Positions 1-9,995 are shown, numbered from the stretch's first letter. The stretch: 64,000 bases of DNA from Singulisphaera sp. GP187 (GCA_945861245.1 CAMAUE010000004.1:1-64000); one strand, 5' to 3'. Notes: generated from the letters alone by a model not told the origin. Numbers and translations are program-made.

Positions 1-920
1 CGGAAACCGACCCAGTCGGCTTCGGTCATCCACCAGATGCTTTGCGGCCTTTGCGGATCGCGCCTTAGCCAGGTCTTGTCCGAACCTCGCCGGGTCGCGC
101 TGCGGCACTTGTCCGCTCCGTCCAACCACGAGCCGCCGCGGACGCTGTCGGGGTAGCGGGTCGCCTGCGGCAGGCGGACGGGCAGGAGCGTGGCCTTGTC
201 GATCGGCAAGGTGGCGTAGAAGTCCTTCTGATAGGAATCCAGGCACCACTCCGCGACGTTGCCGTGCATGTCGTGTAAACCCCACGGGTTCGGCTGTTTC
301 TTGCCGACGGGGTGCGGCATCGACTCGGCGTTTTTGTCGTACCACGTGAAGTCGCCGATCTTGGCCGGGTCAAAGGAGTACGCGGTCTTCGTGCTGGAGC
401 GGCAAGCCCATTCCCACTCGGCTTCGGTGGGCAGGCGATAGAGTTTGCCGGTCTTTTTCGACAACCACGCACAATACTCCATGGCGGCATGATGCGTGAC
501 GGCGATGACCGGGAAGCCCTGGCGGCCGTAGCCGAAAGTTGGATCCTCGTAAGGCGGTGTGGGGCTGGTGATGGCGTCGGATAGCACGGGCTTTTTGCTG
601 ACATCGGGTCGTTGCGGCGGGCCTTTCGGGCGGTTCTCCCAGTAGATGTCGTACTGGTCCCACGCGGTTTCGAGTTTCGCCATCCAGAACGGCTTGACGG
701 TCACGGGATGCTGCGGGCCTTCATTGGTGTCGCGGCCTTTCTCGTCGGCGGGGCTGCCCATCGTGAACGTGCCGGCGGGGATCGGCAGCATGTCGAATGA
801 CACTTTGTCGCTAAGCTTCTCGGTGTACGCTTTGTGCATCGTCGGTTGCGACGGCGCGTTCGCAGGCAGCAGGAGCAGCGAAAACGGCAACAAGAATACG
901 GCCTGTGCGATGCGGTTCAT
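1..920 (-). CDS. Formylglycine-generating enzyme/sulfatase-modifying factor family protein (truncated by window start)
   Basis: Manual translation of the minus strand from ATG at 920 gives MNRIAQAVFLLPFSLLLLPANA...MLPIPAGTFTMGSP...RLPTEAEWEWACR...NPWGLHDMHGNVAEWCLD...SVRGGSWLDGADKCRSATR, the FGE-sulfatase signature. The frame stays open to base 1; the listed ORFs here are in other frames. Confidence 0.9.
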   Translation of the reverse strand, partial: MNRIAQAVFLLPFSLLLLPANAPSQPTMHKAYTEKLSDKVSFDMLPIPAGTFTMGSPADEKGRDTNEGPQHPVTVKPFWMAKLETAWDQYDIYWENRPKGPPQRPDVSKKPVLSDAITSPTPPYEDPTFGYGRQGFPVIAVTHHAAMEYCAWLSKKTGKLYRLPTEAEWEWACRSSTKTAYSFDPAKIGDFTWYDKNAESMPHPVGKKQPNPWGLHDMHGNVAEWCLDSYQKDFYATLPIDKATLLPVRLPQATRYPDSVRGGSWLDGADKCRSATRRGSDKTWLRRDPQRPQSIWWMTEADWVGF

Positions 921-1014
921 GTATGGTAAACTCCAACCGATGTGATTCCCGCTTGCGGCTTAGCGCTCACTGCACGCCGCGCGAACGTTAAACGAATTCA
1001 GGGATCGCCGAACA

Positions 1015-2031
1015 ATGCCGATCATCCGATACCTACCCTTCAGTTTATTGATCCCACTCCTCGGCGTGGCGCAATCGCCGGCCCTCGAACGCTACACGTT
1101 CACCGAGCCGCACATGGGCACGACAGCTCGCATCGTGCTGTATGCGCCGGATGAATCATCGGCGAGGAAGGCGGCGGCGAAGGCGTTTGCCCGGATTGCT
1201 GAGCTAAACCTCGTCATGAGCGACTATAATCCTAATAGCGAACTGATGCGACTCTGCGCCAAAGCCGGCGGCGAGCCGGTGCCGATCAGCGCCGATTTGT
1301 ACGATGTGCTCGAGAAGTCGCTGGCGTTCGTTAAGGTCACCGAGGGGGCGCTCGACATCACGATCTCGCCGGTGGTGCGACTCTGGCGCCGTGCGAAACG
1401 GACGCGCGAAATGCCGAGCGAAGCCGAGATCAAGCAGGCGTTGGCGCTCGTCGATTTTCGCAATATCAAGCTCGATTCGCAACGTCGAACCGCGCAACTG
1501 TTGGTGATGGGCATGCTGCTCGATCTCGGCGCAATCGGCAAGGGTTACGCTGCCGACGCAGCGCTCGCGGTATTGCGCAAGCATGGATTCCCGCGAGCCT
1601 TGGTGGCGCTGGGCGGCGACATCGCGGTGGGCGACGCGCCGCCGAACGCGAAGGGTTGGAGGATCGGCATCGCACCGCTGAAGAACCCGGGGGCCGACCC
1701 GACGCACTATCTGCTGGTGACGAATGCGGGCGTGTCAACTGCGGGCGATGCGGAGCAGGTTGCGGAAATCGGTGGTAATCGCTATTCGCACATCATCGAC
1801 CCGAAGACCGGCATCGGGCAGATCGGTCGCCGCAGCGTCACCGTGATCGCGCCGAATGCGATGATGTCCGACGCACTCGACACCGCCGTCTGCGTCATGG
1901 GCCTGGACCGTGGCCTCAAGCTGATCGAAAGCCTCGACAGCGTCGCGGCATTGTGCGTGTTCGAGACGAAAACCAAAATAGTCACTGCGCAATCCACGCG
2001 GTTCGCTAAATTGTTGGTCACCGACAGATGA
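1015..2031 (+). CDS. apbE: FAD:protein FMN transferase (ApbE family)
   Basis: Motifs MGTTARIVLYA, LDLGAIGKGYAADAA, ALVALGGDIAVG, YSHIIDPKTG, NAMMSDALDTAVCVMG. Confidence 0.9.
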   Translation: MPIIRYLPFSLLIPLLGVAQSPALERYTFTEPHMGTTARIVLYAPDESSARKAAAKAFARIAELNLVMSDYNPNSELMRLCAKAGGEPVPISADLYDVLEKSLAFVKVTEGALDITISPVVRLWRRAKRTREMPSEAEIKQALALVDFRNIKLDSQRRTAQLLVMGMLLDLGAIGKGYAADAALAVLRKHGFPRALVALGGDIAVGDAPPNAKGWRIGIAPLKNPGADPTHYLLVTNAGVSTAGDAEQVAEIGGNRYSHIIDPKTGIGQIGRRSVTVIAPNAMMSDALDTAVCVMGLDRGLKLIESLDSVAALCVFETKTKIVTAQSTRFAKLLVTDR

Positions 2032-2125
2032 TTTCAAATTGCAGATTTCAAATTGCAAATTGGAGAGCCAAGTTCGGCATTTTCAATTTGCAATTTGAAA
2101 TCTGCAATCTCAGCCAGGAGCGTGA

Positions 2126-3952
2126 ATGAGTCTCGAACTTAATAGCAAACCCTTGCTGCGAACCTTGGCTCCCGCCTTGAAGGAGTTGGAACGGCGGTTG
2201 CGCGCGTGGCTCGGCGCGAAGCGGCGCTATCCGCTGACGACGCTGCAGCGGGCGGCCCTGGAAGGCATCGCCGACGATCTTTTGCGCCAGGCCGACGCGC
2301 TGCAACTCGATCAACCACTGCTCACTGTCATGCTCATGGGCGGGACAGGCGTCGGCAAGTCGACGCTGCTCAACGCGCTCGCCGGTGGCGCCATCGCGCA
2401 AGCGTCGTTCGCTCGGCCCACGACGCGCGATCCGGTCGTCTATTACCACAGCTCGGTGCAAACGACTCGGCTCGATCCCGCTCTCCAGTTCTGTCGCTTG
2501 GCGGCACATGACCGCGCCGAACTTGAGCAAAAGATCATCGTTGACACGCCCGACCTCGACAGCAACGACCTCTCCAACCGCGACAAATTGTTGCGTCTGC
2601 TGCCCGTGGCGGACATCGTGCTCTATGTCGGTTCGCAGGAGAAATATCACGACAAGCTCGGCTGGGAGTTGTTCCTCGAACAGCGCAAACGGCGGGCGTT
2701 CGCGTTCGTGCTCAACAAATGGGACCGCTGCCAGCACGCCGGCGCGACGGGCATTCGGCCTGACGACGATTTGATTCGTGACCTCAACTCCGAAGGATTT
2801 CAGAATCCGCTGGTGTTTCGGACCTGTGCCCAACACTGGATCGATCAACCTTACAGCGGCAACGGCGACGCCCCGCCCGTCGAAGGCGAGCAGTTCGCCG
2901 AGCTGATGCGCTGGCTGGAACTCGGCCTGACGCGCGTCGAGATCGAAGCAATCAAGGCACGCGGCGTGGGGCAGTTGCTCAAACAGCTCGACGACACGAT
3001 GCGCGACATCTGCCCGCCCGACCTGACCGCAGCCGCCGAGCGCGTGCGCAGCGCCTGGTCGCGTCAACTGGGCGACGAAGCCAATGGTGCGACGACCGTG
3101 TTGCTCAACACGCTCGATCCGTTTCAGCGCGAGATCGAACATCATTTCTCGAACGAACGCCAAAAGCAATTCAGCGGCTTGATGGGCTTGTACCTTCTCG
3201 GCGTCAACAAGCTGCGCTACACCGGCAGCACACTGCGCGACCAGATTCCGTTCATGGGCCGCGGCATGTCCGGTATACAGACGCCGCAGGAATGGAGTCT
3301 CGCCCGCTTCACGGAAGCATGCAGCGCGGCGGCGGCGGAGCAGCATCTCTCCTCACGCTTGAAGGCGCTGACCAATCGCCTGCTGATCGAAGCCGACACG
3401 CTCGGCATCCCACTTGGCCTATTGCAAGACTCCACTGAATCGGCATCGCGGTTGGATTGGAAGGCTCGCTACGCCCAGGCGATGATCGACGTCATCAGCA
3501 CCGTTGAACGTGCTTGGTCGCATCCGACCGGCGCGCGGCGTTGGCTTCAGAAACTCATCATCGTGCTGGCCGACTGGCTGCCGAGCTTGACGCTATTGAT
3601 CGGGGTTGGCGTGGTGTTGTGGCGATTTTTTATGCAACCTTCTATTGACATGATTTGGTTCGGAGCCCCATTCGCCGCCGTCGGCCTGGTGCTCATCAGC
3701 TTGCATGTCGCGATCGCGATGTGCCTGCCAATGCGCTGGTCGACGATCCGCGCGCAGTTGCAAGAGCACCTGGAGCAGCGTTTGCGCAACGAACTCGAGC
3801 GGCCGTATCATCAGGTCTTGGCCGACGTCGTGAGCGACATCGAAAGCGAACGGCGCCAGAACGAAGCGTACGTCAAGGAGATCGAGGAGGTCGCCGGCTT
3901 CCTGTCCGAACGCGAGCAGGCGGCGAGCATCGTGGGTTTGTACGGGAAATGA
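2126..3952 (+). CDS. Membrane-associated GTPase (P-loop, dynamin/Era-like)
   Basis: Walker A GGTGVGKSTLLNALAG, DTPDLDS switch, NKWD G4 motif, C-terminal hydrophobic segments. Confidence 0.8.
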   Translation: MSLELNSKPLLRTLAPALKELERRLRAWLGAKRRYPLTTLQRAALEGIADDLLRQADALQLDQPLLTVMLMGGTGVGKSTLLNALAGGAIAQASFARPTTRDPVVYYHSSVQTTRLDPALQFCRLAAHDRAELEQKIIVDTPDLDSNDLSNRDKLLRLLPVADIVLYVGSQEKYHDKLGWELFLEQRKRRAFAFVLNKWDRCQHAGATGIRPDDDLIRDLNSEGFQNPLVFRTCAQHWIDQPYSGNGDAPPVEGEQFAELMRWLELGLTRVEIEAIKARGVGQLLKQLDDTMRDICPPDLTAAAERVRSAWSRQLGDEANGATTVLLNTLDPFQREIEHHFSNERQKQFSGLMGLYLLGVNKLRYTGSTLRDQIPFMGRGMSGIQTPQEWSLARFTEACSAAAAEQHLSSRLKALTNRLLIEADTLGIPLGLLQDSTESASRLDWKARYAQAMIDVISTVERAWSHPTGARRWLQKLIIVLADWLPSLTLLIGVGVVLWRFFMQPSIDMIWFGAPFAAVGLVLISLHVAIAMCLPMRWSTIRAQLQEHLEQRLRNELERPYHQVLADVVSDIESERRQNEAYVKEIEEVAGFLSEREQAASIVGLYGK

Positions 3953-3968
3953 CACGGGGATCGGCATC

Positions 3969-4196
3969 ATGCAATGGTTGCGTTCGCTGGCCGGCTGGCT
4001 GCTGATTCTGCCTGTGCGGTTCTATCAAATCCTGCTCGGGCCGATGCTTCCGAAGGTGTGCCGATATTATCCGAGTTGCAGCGAATACTTCATTGCAGCC
4101 GTGGAGAAGCACGGGCCATGCAAGGGATGCGCCAAGGGCGTCTGGCGCATCTGCCGGTGCGGGCCATGGACCAAGGGTGGCTACGATCCGCCGTGA
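3969..4196 (+). CDS. yidD: Membrane protein insertion efficiency factor YidD
   Basis: LPVRFYQILLGPMLPKVCRYYPSCSEYFIAAVEKHGPCKG...GYDPP is the classic YidD pattern. Confidence 0.93.
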   Translation: MQWLRSLAGWLLILPVRFYQILLGPMLPKVCRYYPSCSEYFIAAVEKHGPCKGCAKGVWRICRCGPWTKGGYDPP

Positions 4197-4208
4197 GGTT
4201 GGATTCGC

Positions 4209-5378
4209 TCAATACGGATAATGTGGCGTGCCGTCGAAGAGGTTGCGTGGGCGCAGCTCGAAGCCGGACCAGGCGATGGGTGTGGAACCGCGGAAGTCGT
4301 CTTTCACGAAACGGCCATCTTCCGAGCGCGGTTCGTGATGGCAGGCGGTGCTGAGCCAGAGCACGACATCGGCGTTCATGATCTTCTCGCCTTTGCGCAC
4401 ATACTCGTTTACCTTCGGATAGTAGAGTTGGTCCTTGCGATTCACCGTCACCCAGAAGTCGTGGTGTGTGCATTCTTCCTTTTCGCCGAAGTGGCGGGCG
4501 TTGCCCATGCGTGCCGTCACAACGTCGTACGACACCGGCATCTTGCGGATGTTCTTTCGCTTCTCCGCCGTCACGTTGACCATCGTAAACTTGTCGGCGT
4601 GAAAATCCTCAAAGCCTTCGACGCCCTTGTTGAATGGCCGGGCGATGGTCTTGGTCTTGCCTGGCTCGGCTTTGGTTTCGATATGGTCCATGGCCCAGAC
4701 GGAGTTTTTCGAGCCATCGAGATTGACATCGACGCGCCAAAGGCCGTTATGCATGTGGCCCTCGAACTCACGCGTGGAATAGTTGCGCCCGGTCGAGCCG
4801 ACGCGGAAGGTAATCACGCCGTCATCCTGAAAGCCGTACTCGATGACATAGCGGTAATTGGCAGCGTCGAGGCAGCCCCAGAGTTTCATGACCTGCCCGC
4901 GTTGCACGCCAGTCGCCGTGTCGATCCACATGATGCCGCGGTCGAGGACTTCCTTGGCGACGGTCGGCGTCTTGCCGAGCAGTTGCCCGTTCGGCCCCGC
5001 AGCTTCCTTGTTCAACGTGATGAGCGAGAAGTTGTACGACACATCCCAGAAACGCGGGCTGCCCGAATGATACGGCACGAACATCTCCGCCAGCCGGGCA
5101 TCGCCCAGCACTTGCATCCACGGCTCTTGCGGGCTGCGTTTGAACCAGGCATCCTGTATGGTCAATCCATAGCCGGAGGATGTGGCATAGCGCACCTTCC
5201 AGGCGGTTTTCATGGCGTCTACGCTGGGGAAGGCGTGAATGATTTCCGTGTCAGGTACAGGCGGCATCGGCGCGGGTTGCTCCGCTCGTGGCATCGCGGT
5301 CAAGCTCACGAGTACCAGCACAACGAACAATCCAGCAGCGCGAGTCCAGGTCATCGGAAATCTCCGAGGAAGTTTCAT
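4209..5378 (-). CDS. Truncated copper amine oxidase-like (catalytic-domain-only) secreted protein
   Basis: Signal peptide; GLTIQDAWFKR..LAEMFVPYHSGSP, ANYRYVIEYGFQDDGVITFRVGSTG, HMHNGLWRVDVNLDG and HHEPRSEDGRF...GFELRPRNLFDGTPHYP match the order of the amine oxidase C-terminal domain. Confidence 0.65.
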   Translation of the reverse strand: MKLPRRFPMTWTRAAGLFVVLVLVSLTAMPRAEQPAPMPPVPDTEIIHAFPSVDAMKTAWKVRYATSSGYGLTIQDAWFKRSPQEPWMQVLGDARLAEMFVPYHSGSPRFWDVSYNFSLITLNKEAAGPNGQLLGKTPTVAKEVLDRGIMWIDTATGVQRGQVMKLWGCLDAANYRYVIEYGFQDDGVITFRVGSTGRNYSTREFEGHMHNGLWRVDVNLDGSKNSVWAMDHIETKAEPGKTKTIARPFNKGVEGFEDFHADKFTMVNVTAEKRKNIRKMPVSYDVVTARMGNARHFGEKEECTHHDFWVTVNRKDQLYYPKVNEYVRKGEKIMNADVVLWLSTACHHEPRSEDGRFVKDDFRGSTPIAWSGFELRPRNLFDGTPHYPY

Positions 5379-5422
5379 TTTTTTCGCTTGCAGCGTAGCG
5401 TTCGGAATATCCTACGCGAGCG

Positions 5423-6241
5423 CTAAGCCGCAAGCGGAAAACAGAGCGGGATCGGTTGCATCACGGTTCGCACACGGCGGCTCTCCGCGACCTGCCCGGC
5501 GTAACCGAGCATCATGGGCAACATCGTCAGCGTCATAATTGCCCAAAGGACCACCGAAAGGCCGAGGGCGTGCATCGGCTGGAATCGCAGGATCAACCAC
5601 AGGCCGATGAACCAGCCGAGCAGATGGCAGAAATTGAATACGAGGTTCAGGATCAGCAGTCCGAGATGGAATCTTCGCGGGATGCCCGTCGGGCCTACGT
5701 CGAATTCGATCATCGACCAGCCGTCCTTGCTGACAAACGTGCGGTAACCGCTGGGATCGCCGCGAACGAGATCGAACCGCATTTTCGTGCCGTCGACGTT
5801 ATCGGTCTCGATGGCGAGGATGTCCTGCGGCTGCCAACGCCGTTTCGCAAGGTTCCGTTCCTCGTAGTAAAACCGGCCACGATCATCGTATTGGCTGACG
5901 TAGGCGAAACGCTCGCCGTCCTGAAATTCACCGGCTTTCTTTCGCTTGACCGCCCAGATATTCTTAATGGGACGATCAAACTTTTCCACAACAGGGCTGA
6001 AGCGGTGGAGGGTATTGATCGGCAAATTCGTCGTGCTGGCGTTCGCGGAGAAGGCGATCGAGAAACACCAAATCGAGAAACCGAACGAAAGCAACACGCC
6101 GGCAAGCGGGGCCTGCCAGGCGATCCCGGCTGAGGGTTCGGTATAGATGTAACCCTGAAAATAATACGTGCCCGCCCAGAGCACCGCAGTGATGCCGATG
6201 GTGGCGACGATCAGAATCATGATGAGTGCCAGCACCAACAA
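5423..6241 (-). CDS. Conserved hypothetical membrane protein
   Basis: 272 aa with several TM segments; the C-terminus CFPLAA* is encoded by a palindromic repeat arm. Confidence 0.6.
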   Translation of the reverse strand: MLVLALIMILIVATIGITAVLWAGTYYFQGYIYTEPSAGIAWQAPLAGVLLSFGFSIWCFSIAFSANASTTNLPINTLHRFSPVVEKFDRPIKNIWAVKRKKAGEFQDGERFAYVSQYDDRGRFYYEERNLAKRRWQPQDILAIETDNVDGTKMRFDLVRGDPSGYRTFVSKDGWSMIEFDVGPTGIPRRFHLGLLILNLVFNFCHLLGWFIGLWLILRFQPMHALGLSVVLWAIMTLTMLPMMLGYAGQVAESRRVRTVMQPIPLCFPLAA

Positions 6242-6546
6242 ACTCCGTCAAGCCCCAGGACGAGCGCAGCAATTCCTGGGGTTCAAACTTGGAAACAGGT
6301 GAATGGTAATATACGCGATGCGGCTGGATTTGCGAAGCGGGAAAGCCGGGCGGTGTCGTATCGCATTCGACAATCGTGTTCTGTTGCACAAATCTAAGGA
6401 GCCGGAAGCGTGAGCGACGGTTGAAATACACCGTCGCTCACGCTTCCGGCTCTGGGGTTTGTAGGGACACTCTTGGTCGAAGCAAGGTTCACTTCGCTCG
6501 TGAGTGGGCAGGTCGAATCGCTTTTGGCCGATACGATAACCCAACG

Positions 6547-8598
6547 ATGACCGGCCAACGAACACCTGCGATTCACCACTGCACCTCGGAGCCGTTCCGC
6601 TTCTTCGGACGCGAGGCGGAACTTGCGCTCCTGGACCGCGCTCTCGCCGGCGACGAGCCGAGCATCGCCGCGATGATCGGGCCGGGTGGGCAGGGTAAAA
6701 CCGCGATCGTGCAGCACTGGTTGCAGCGCCTCCTTTCACCGGCTCCATCGATCTCGTGCGACGGCGTCTTCCTCTGGAGTTTCTATCGAGGCAAAGACAG
6801 CGACCTGTGCCTGCGCGAAATCCTCGCCTATGCCGACGGACTCGATAAACCGCCCGATGTCTCCGCCAGCTTCTGCGTCGATCGGCTTTTGCAAACATTG
6901 CGGAAGGAACGCTGGGCGCTGGTACTCGATGGCACGGAAGTCGTGCAGCACGATCAAGGGGCTTGGTTTGGGCGCTTCGTGCATCCCGAGTTGGCTCGGC
7001 TGCTGGAAGAGCTGGCCTCGTCGCCGATTCCGGGCGTCGTCGTGCTGACGAGCCGATTTGCGATGCCAACACTTGAGCATCGCCGTTTCGCGCGAACGTT
7101 GTCGCTGAGCACGCTGGATGTACCGAGCGCAATCGGCCTGCTTGGCAGCCTTGGCGTGGTCGGGCCAAGCGACGTGCTGATCGAAGCGGCGAACGCCTGC
7201 GGGTTGCACGCCAAGGCCGTCGAGCTGCTCGGCACCTTCCTGGCGCGGTATCACCACGGCGACGCGGCGCGGCATCGCTTGCTGCCCGCGACGAACATCG
7301 ACGGTGCCAGCGACGAAGAACTGCGAGTCACCCGTGTTTTGCAGGCGTTGCAAAGCGCGATGGCGGTCGAACTGCAAGACATCGTCGCCCTGGCCACGTC
7401 GTTCCGCCAGCCGGCTACGGAGAATCGCTTATACGAATATCTTCGCAGTGTGTCGGTGCGCCACCTTCTTCATGATACGTGGGGCCGGTCCTATCAAGCG
7501 TTCCAGGAGCGATCCGAAGTTTGGTTGAAGGAGCAGGCGCAAACGCTGGTCGATCTGCGTTTGCTCGAGCGCGTGCCGTTGGGGCGGTCGGAAGGCGGGC
7601 GGGCCGACAGCATCGTGCTCGATGCGCACCCGCTGGTGCGGCGAGGATTCGAGCATCGGCTCGGCGTCGAAGGGCATGCGGCGCGAAGCCGGGCGGGATT
7701 CCTGCGCGGCCGGCCCGATCGCCGAGCGCCAGCGAGCCTCGAGGAAGCCCGCGAAGAGGTCGAGCTGTTCCACGCCTACGCCGACGCAGGATTGTGGAAC
7801 GAAGCGGATAGCACGTTTGTCGCGCTGGACAATCCGAAGCATCGCTTCCTCGCCCCGGCATTTGAGCGCGATCTGCTGCTGCGTTTTTTCCCCGCCAACG
7901 ATTGGCGTCAACCGCCGCTTTGGCCAGGCTTCGGACGATTCCGCAGTCTGGCGATCTGTCTGGAACTGCTTGGCCAATTCGCGGATGCCGTTGCCGTCTA
8001 TCGTCCCGCCGATGCTGCGTTGCGAGGCGATGCGTTGATAGCGCTCGGCGAGTTGCAGCCGTTCGTCGATCACCCGCAAGCGGCGCATCCCTGGCAGACG
8101 CTTTGGCAGGCGTATCGCGCCCATGCGTTGAGTCTGCTTGGAAGTCACGACGACGAAGCACTGCATGTCGCCCAGATGGTCGTGCCGACCGATGTCTATG
8201 AATGGGTGCATGTGTTCGAGTGTTTCCTGCGTATAGGCCGACTTGAAGCGCTCGATTTGCAAAGCCTGCTCTACCGCCCGCCGTTCGCGGATGAGCATCG
8301 CTGGAGTCAGCTGGCGCGCGAGCGGATGCGGCTCGATTATTTGCGCATTCACGGCGACGCCACACTTGGCCCTGCTTACCGGGCATTGCTCGACGCATAC
8401 GACCGCGGCGGCTTGCCGTTCGAGCGTGCGCTTACTCGCCTGGGATATACGCAGTTTCTCTTGTCGATCGGCGAGCGGGCGGAAGCGCGGGCGGTCAACG
8501 TCGTCACACTTGAGCTTACCCAGCGATTTCAGATGAAGCGCCTGGAACAGGACGCCATCGCCCTGGCCGAAGATCGGCGCGAAGCGAGTCGCCCGTGA
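6547..8598 (+). CDS. STAND/AAA-type NTPase
   Basis: In-frame ATG at 6547 after a palindrome; FFGREAELALLDRAL...MIGPGGQGKTAIVQHWLQRLL Walker A; helical C-terminal half. Confidence 0.7.
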   Translation: MTGQRTPAIHHCTSEPFRFFGREAELALLDRALAGDEPSIAAMIGPGGQGKTAIVQHWLQRLLSPAPSISCDGVFLWSFYRGKDSDLCLREILAYADGLDKPPDVSASFCVDRLLQTLRKERWALVLDGTEVVQHDQGAWFGRFVHPELARLLEELASSPIPGVVVLTSRFAMPTLEHRRFARTLSLSTLDVPSAIGLLGSLGVVGPSDVLIEAANACGLHAKAVELLGTFLARYHHGDAARHRLLPATNIDGASDEELRVTRVLQALQSAMAVELQDIVALATSFRQPATENRLYEYLRSVSVRHLLHDTWGRSYQAFQERSEVWLKEQAQTLVDLRLLERVPLGRSEGGRADSIVLDAHPLVRRGFEHRLGVEGHAARSRAGFLRGRPDRRAPASLEEAREEVELFHAYADAGLWNEADSTFVALDNPKHRFLAPAFERDLLLRFFPANDWRQPPLWPGFGRFRSLAICLELLGQFADAVAVYRPADAALRGDALIALGELQPFVDHPQAAHPWQTLWQAYRAHALSLLGSHDDEALHVAQMVVPTDVYEWVHVFECFLRIGRLEALDLQSLLYRPPFADEHRWSQLARERMRLDYLRIHGDATLGPAYRALLDAYDRGGLPFERALTRLGYTQFLLSIGERAEARAVNVVTLELTQRFQMKRLEQDAIALAEDRREASRP

Positions 8599-8634
8599 GC
8601 AACAAGCGGAAATCCCAGAAGTTGAAGGAGCACC

Positions 8635-9741
8635 ATGCCAACGACGCCGCTCGATTTCAGCAAGTTGAAGGTCTTCCCGCTTGCTCAGCGTGAGAGTCTG
8701 ACGCGTGCCGAGGATATTCTGATCGATCCCGCGCGTTCGCCGGCCGACTGCGGCGATCGGAACCTCGTAATCATTCGCGAATGTGCCGACCGGATCCGCG
8801 AAGCACGTCGCCGTGGCAAATCGGTCATGCTCATCTATGGCGCGCATCTGTTGCGCAACGGAGCAGCAAGCATCCTGGGCGAGATGATGCGGGCGGGCTG
8901 GCTAACGCATCTTGCGACCAATGGCGCCGGCACGATCCACGATTGGGAATACGCCTGGTTTGGCGCCTCGACGGAGAGCGTCGAGCGCAATGTCGCGACT
9001 GGCACTTTTGGCACGTGGGATGAGACCGCCGTCAATATCCACGGCGCGCTGTTGGCCGGCGCACTGGACGGGCTAGGTTACGGCGCGGCGCTCGGTCGCT
9101 ACATCGTCGAGGACGGCACGACGTTGCCAAGCGAAGCCGAGTTGAGCGCAGAGATCGCGCGCGAGCCGACCCATCCGTTGACAGCTGCCCGCGCGGATTT
9201 GTTGGGTACGATGCGCAATCAGCGTTGGCCTGGCGGGCGTTTTTCAATCGCGCATAACTGGAAGCATGCGTCGATCCTGGCTCAGGCCTGGCAGCAGGGC
9301 GTCGCGCTTACCGTGCATCCGGGCATCGGCTATGACATCATCGCGAATCATCCGATCTTCAACGGCGCCGCCATCGGCAGAGCCGCGGAGCTGGACTTCA
9401 AACTGTTCGGCGGCGCGGTCGAAGGGTTGGACGACGGCGTCGTGCTGTCGGTCGGCTCAGCGATCATGGGCCCGCAGGTGTTCGAGAAGAGTCTGAGCTG
9501 CGTCAACAACATCCGCCGAAGCGAGGGCCGCCCGATTGTGCAGGGCCATGCGATCTATGTTGTCGATCTGCAAGACGGTGGCGGCTGGGATTGGTCGCAA
9601 GGAGAACCGCCGAAAGCGAACCCAGCGTACTACCTACGCTTTTGCAAAAGCTACTCGCGAATGGGAGGCGCGATGCATTACCTCCAGTGCGACAACGCGG
9701 GATTCGTGCATCAACTGTTGCATGCACTTCGTGGCACGTAG
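8635..9741 (+). CDS. Conserved hypothetical, possibly deoxyhypusine-synthase-like fold
   Basis: Long ORF; ATNGAGTIHDWEYAWFGASTESVERNVATGTFGTWDET faintly resembles the COG1899 family. Confidence 0.45.
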   Translation: MPTTPLDFSKLKVFPLAQRESLTRAEDILIDPARSPADCGDRNLVIIRECADRIREARRRGKSVMLIYGAHLLRNGAASILGEMMRAGWLTHLATNGAGTIHDWEYAWFGASTESVERNVATGTFGTWDETAVNIHGALLAGALDGLGYGAALGRYIVEDGTTLPSEAELSAEIAREPTHPLTAARADLLGTMRNQRWPGGRFSIAHNWKHASILAQAWQQGVALTVHPGIGYDIIANHPIFNGAAIGRAAELDFKLFGGAVEGLDDGVVLSVGSAIMGPQVFEKSLSCVNNIRRSEGRPIVQGHAIYVVDLQDGGGWDWSQGEPPKANPAYYLRFCKSYSRMGGAMHYLQCDNAGFVHQLLHALRGT

Positions 9742-9767
9742 CGGAACTTTTTTGCCTGTCGCTTACA

Positions 9768-9928
9768 TATACCTTTCACGGGTGAGTTTGACGCATTTCC
9801 GAGCCGCGACGGTAAGGGAGCGGCCGACAGGATGCCGTACGGTTCAAGTCGGCCGCTCCCTTACGGTCGCGGCTCGGAAATGTTTTGATCAATTCGGAAA
9901 AGCGACAATTTCTACCGTGCGAAGTATA
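9768..9928. mobile_element. MITE-like repeat B, copy 1 (161 bp)
   Basis: TATACCTTTCACGGGTGAGTTTG...CCGAGCCGCGACGGTAAGGGAGCGGCCGAC...GTCGGCCGCTCCCTTACGGTCGCGGCTCGG...CTACCGTGCGAAGTATA; ends are imperfect inverted repeats; same length as the copy at 13616. Confidence 0.75.
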
Positions 9929-9995
9929 TAAAGAAAAAAGCGGAACCAATCGGTTGCTTTTGGGTTTATATTCCAGGCTCATAGCCTTCGGAGCG

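Noticed and set aside
65-604. 179-aa and 97-aa minus-strand ORFs at the window start
   Set aside because: Wrong frames; the FGE-sulfatase frame, open to the window edge, explains the region.
2048-3346. 432-aa minus-strand ORF opposite the GTPase
   Set aside because: Antisense to a GTPase with clear G motifs; low-complexity shadow ORF.
7429-8847. 472-aa minus-strand ORF opposite the STAND NTPase
   Set aside because: Shadow ORF spanning two sense genes; no domain pattern.
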